DNA of 6,612 bases from an uncultured Clostridia bacterium (GTDB lineage: Bacteria; Bacillota; Clostridia; Lachnospirales; Lachnospiraceae), in the NCBI GenBank assembly GCA_947178045.1, contig CAMWWR010000105.1:1-6612 (forward strand), given 5' to 3'. Made by a program: the position numbers and the translations under genes. Positions 4,960-6,612 of the stretch are shown piece after piece (position 1 is the stretch's first letter; the number at the start of each line of letters is the position of its first letter). Under the pieces are notes generated by a model. It worked only from the letters and a program-made list of their open reading frames with translations, was not told the DNA's origin and searched no databases.

Positions 4960-5890
4960 AATGCGTTTTCCGAGACCGCTGAAAAAGGGCGGGTGCATCG
5001 GGCTGATCTGCCCGTCCTCCCCGGTTCAGCCGGAGAGGATGGAGCGGTGCGTGGAATGCCTGGAGAGACTCGGCTACCGGGTGAAGGCGGGGAAAAGCTG
5101 TTTTATGACCTGGCGCGGGTATCTGGCGGGGCCGGATGAGGTGCGCGCGGGGGACATTAACGCGATGTTTGCCAACCTGGAGGTGGATGCGATTTTCTGT
5201 GTGCGCGGCGGCAACGGTGCATGCCGGATTATGGGGATGCTCGATTATGATATGATACGCAGGAATCCGAAGCTGTTTGTCGGCTACAGCGACATCACGG
5301 GCCTTCTTATGGCGTTCAACCGGCTGTGCGGCTTTGTCACCTGCCACGGGCCGATGGTCTCCTCCAATATGGTGGACGACTATGATGATTATACGAGGGA
5401 GAGCTTTGAAGGGCTGCTCGCCATGGACGAGACATGGGAATTCAGAAATCCGCCGGAAACTCCGTCGTATCCGCTCGTGCCGGGCATTGCGCGCGGAGAG
5501 CTGATGGGGGGCAATCTCTCCGTGCTCAGCGATCTGCTCGGAACGCTTTACATTCCGGATTTTCGAGGGAAGATCCTGTTCCTTGAGGATATCAATGAGC
5601 GCGTGGCGAATGTGGACCGAATGCTCTGGCAGCTGCGGCATCTCGGCGTATTTGAACAGATCGCAGGGCTTGTGTTCGGCGATTTTACAAATGCGGAGAA
5701 TAATTATGACGCTTCTTATGATATCGGTTCATATTTCCGGGATGAATTTTGCCGAATGAAAATACCGGTGCTGTACGGCCTGAGAGCGGGGCACTGTTTT
5801 CCGACCGGCTCCCTGCCGATGGGAGCGGAGTGCGAGCTGGACGCTGGACGCGGGACGCTGCGTTTTTTTTGTGCAGTCAATTTTTATTGA
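4952..5890 (+). CDS. S66-family LD-carboxypeptidase-like serine peptidase (LdcA/MccF type)
   Basis: This protein is 312 aa from TTG 4952 (309 from ATG 4961), the normal size for the family. S66 enzymes use a Ser-Glu-His triad. LD-carboxypeptidases remove the terminal D-alanine from murein tetrapeptides during cell-wall recycling, and MccF-like relatives cleave microcin C-type compounds. Evidence is the N-terminal KKGGCIGLICPSSPV, the FCVRGGNGACRIM loop, the nucleophile Ser113 in LFVGYSDITG, Glu212 in ILFLEDINERV, and His281 in GLRAGHCFPTGSLPMG (numbering from TTG). No signal peptide is seen, consistent with a cytoplasmic enzyme. The gene overlaps the PHP gene by 8 bp with the TTG start. A run of eight T (5863-5870) lies near the 3' end, and the C-terminus FFCAVNFY is slightly unusual. 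Whether the substrate is muropeptide or an antibiotic-like peptide cannot be decided from sequence. Confidence 0.9.
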   Translation: MNKMRFPRPLKKGGCIGLICPSSPVQPERMERCVECLERLGYRVKAGKSCFMTWRGYLAGPDEVRAGDINAMFANLEVDAIFCVRGGNGACRIMGMLDYDMIRRNPKLFVGYSDITGLLMAFNRLCGFVTCHGPMVSSNMVDDYDDYTRESFEGLLAMDETWEFRNPPETPSYPLVPGIARGELMGGNLSVLSDLLGTLYIPDFRGKILFLEDINERVANVDRMLWQLRHLGVFEQIAGLVFGDFTNAENNYDASYDIGSYFRDEFCRMKIPVLYGLRAGHCFPTGSLPMGAECELDAGRGTLRFFCAVNFY

Positions 5891-5915
5891 ATATGCAGAC
5901 GTTTTCTGTTATGAT
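5887..5915 (+). promoter_or_regulatory. near-consensus sigma-A promoter for the solute-binding sensor gene
   Basis: TTGAAT (-35, 5887-5892) and TATGAT (-10, 5910-5915) are separated by 17 bp, and TGT (5907-5909) gives an extended -10. The -35 overlaps the stop codon of the peptidase gene. Transcription would begin near 5922, about 150 nt before the GTG start. Confidence 0.75.
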
Positions 5916-5953
5916 AGTTTCAGAGGTTTCTGTGTCGTAAACAGAGTTGCTGT

Positions 5954-6058
5954 ATGAAAATATTGAATGGATGTCAAAGAAGGGTGTTTCCGTACTCTCT
6001 TGTGAAGTGGGCAAGAGTCGTAAAGCCGAAGCAAAGAACAGAAGTTCAGAATGGATAA
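5954..6058 (+). CDS. possible leader peptide (34 codons)
   Basis: ATG 5954 opens a 34-residue basic frame (begins MKILNGCQRRVFPYSLVKWA) that ends at TAA 6056-6058. That stop is inside the Shine-Dalgarno of the downstream gene, and both are in the same frame. No good ribosome binding site precedes ATG 5954, so translation is doubtful. If translated, it could couple or modulate expression of the sensor gene. It may equally be chance. Confidence 0.2.
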   Translation: MKILNGCQRRVFPYSLVKWARVVKPKQRTEVQNG

Positions 6059-6062
6059 GGAG
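6056..6062 (+). promoter_or_regulatory. strong ribosome binding site supporting the GTG 6071 start
   Basis: TAAGGAG at 6056-6062 is 8 nt upstream of GTG 6071. The TAA in it is also an in-frame stop, so the gene cannot extend further upstream. Confidence 0.7.
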
Positions 6063-6070
6063 ATATAGCT

Positions 6071-6612
6071 GTGCAGAACATTCAAAAAAAAGGGAAGGCG
6101 TTTTTAAAAATCGGGGGTATTCGGAAGAAAGAAGCGATGCGGGCCGCAGGCAGGGCGTGCAGAAGAATCGCCGCATTTACGATATGCTTTATTTTCATCC
6201 TGTCCAATCTGATAACAGTGTCGGCCGACGGTGCGCAGTCCAGTAATCGGACGGTCAAAGCCGGTATTTTCTACTTCGAGGGTTATCACATGAAGGACGA
6301 GGAGGGCAGGCTGACCGGCTACGGCATCGAATTTCTTGACCTTATCTCCCAATATTCCCATCTGAATTTCCAGTATGCAGGCTATGACAACTCCTGGAAT
6401 GAAATGCTGACTATGCTGGAAAACGGTGAGATTGATATCGTAACCTCTGCCCGAAGAACCGAGGACAGGGAGCGGCGCTTTGCCTTTTCCCTTCCGATCG
6501 GCAGAAACAATACCGTCCTTTCGACCCGGGCCGACAATTCACGGCTGCACAGCGGTGCTTACAAAACCTATGATGGAACTGTCTCTTATAACCATCGGAC
6601 GCTGCCGACGAC
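6071..6612 (+). CDS. family-3 solute-binding-domain protein, probable sensor (3' end outside window)
   Basis: This is the first 180 residues of a protein cut by the window end. Start GTG 6071 has TAAGGAG 8 nt upstream; ATG 6137 (residue 23) would give a more ordinary signal peptide but has a weak site. Residues about 31-52 are a basic region followed by a hydrophobic segment (AAFTICFIFILSNLITVSA), either a signal peptide with a possible cut after SA52 or a membrane anchor. From about 60 it reads as lobe 1 of a periplasmic-type family-3 binding domain: RTVKAGIFYFEGYH, then LTGYGIEFLDLISQY, then WNEMLTMLENGEIDIVTSA, then RERRFAFSLPIG. These match the usual strand, ligand-binding and hinge elements. 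From memory, this variant in Lachnospiraceae is often fused to signalling output domains rather than serving an ABC transporter. No transporter gene lies upstream, which is consistent, but the C-terminal part is not visible. It has its own promoter and a long leader. Confidence 0.85.
   Translation, partial: MQNIQKKGKAFLKIGGIRKKEAMRAAGRACRRIAAFTICFIFILSNLITVSADGAQSSNRTVKAGIFYFEGYHMKDEEGRLTGYGIEFLDLISQYSHLNFQYAGYDNSWNEMLTMLENGEIDIVTSARRTEDRERRFAFSLPIGRNNTVLSTRADNSRLHSGAYKTYDGTVSYNHRTLPT

Larger units (their letters stand above)
5922..6070 (+). promoter_or_regulatory. about 150-nt 5' leader with local hairpins and a direct repeat
   Basis: Between the predicted transcript start and the GTG start lie several small structures. 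CTCTTG (5997-6002) pairs with CAAGAG (6012-6017). GAAC (6036-6039) pairs with GTTC (6044-6047). TTCTGT (5928-5933) pairs with ACAGAG (5941-5946), including one G-T wobble. The octamer GTCGTAAA occurs at both 5934-5941 and 6017-6024. No known riboswitch consensus was matched with confidence. The length suggests post-transcriptional control, which is inference. Confidence 0.4.

Noticed and set aside
4742..5641. A 299-codon minus-strand frame opposite the PHP and peptidase genes
   Set aside because: Both + strand proteins have complete active-site motifs in this stretch. The antisense product is His/Arg/Pro-rich with no recognisable domain.
5877..5890. TCAAT-TTTT-ATTGA as a terminator of the hydrolase operon
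   Set aside because: The stem is five AT-rich pairs and no T-tract follows it. It cannot be supported as a terminator.
5965..6060. A c-di-GMP-I riboswitch in the leader of the last gene
   Set aside because: Only fragments resemble the consensus. The GAAA-capped stem and the GGTAGCCGGGTTACC-like receptor half are missing, so it is not called.
5947..6246. A 99-codon frame overlapping the leader and the start of the sensor gene
   Set aside because: It is basic and low in hydrophobic core, and from 6071 on it conflicts with the frame that gives a clear solute-binding domain.

Overview
This window looks like chromosomal DNA from a Gram-positive anaerobe of the Clostridia, most likely a relatively GC-rich Lachnospiraceae-type bacterium. 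The reasons are the strong AGGAGG-type ribosome binding sites, the tightly overlapping genes, the LytTR/GHKL two-component pair, a FlxA-like coiled-coil protein and a solute-binding-domain sensor of the kind common in that family. The taxonomic call is inference from protein style, not from a marker gene. All supported genes are on the + strand.

Region 1 (1-2978) is one translationally coupled operon. It starts with the 3' part of a LytTR response regulator (2-457) and a membrane GHKL sensor histidine kinase (450-2033). An uncharacterised hydrophilic protein follows (2020-2679); its C-terminus is a 15-residue (45-bp) tandem repeat. The last gene is a 100-aa FlxA-like coiled-coil protein (2676-2978). 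Every junction overlaps, by 8, 14 and 4 bp, so the two small proteins are probably made together with the signalling pair.

Region 2 (2979-3332) has no convincing gene. It holds three hairpins, a strong bidirectional-looking intrinsic terminator (3169-3211), and a promoter with palindromes that drives the next operon.

Region 3 (3333-5890) is a second operon: a small alpha/beta-hydrolase-like protein (catalytic Ser/Asp/His all visible), an 80-aa uncharacterised protein, a PHP-domain metal phosphoesterase, and an S66-family LD-carboxypeptidase-like serine peptidase. Three of the four have recognisable hydrolase active sites. Only the last has an obvious pathway, muropeptide trimming or recycling; the joint function is unknown.

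Region 4 (5887-6612) starts with a near-consensus promoter at the end of the peptidase gene. A leader of about 150 nt follows, containing a possible 34-codon upstream ORF whose stop lies inside the downstream Shine-Dalgarno. The 5' end of an exported or membrane-anchored protein with a family-3 solute-binding domain then runs off the window. By family resemblance it may be the sensor part of a larger signalling protein, but its output domain is not visible.

No tRNA, rRNA, CRISPR array, insertion sequence or phage feature was found. The least explained parts are the repeat protein inside the two-component operon, the hairpin-rich intergenic region and the leader of the last gene.
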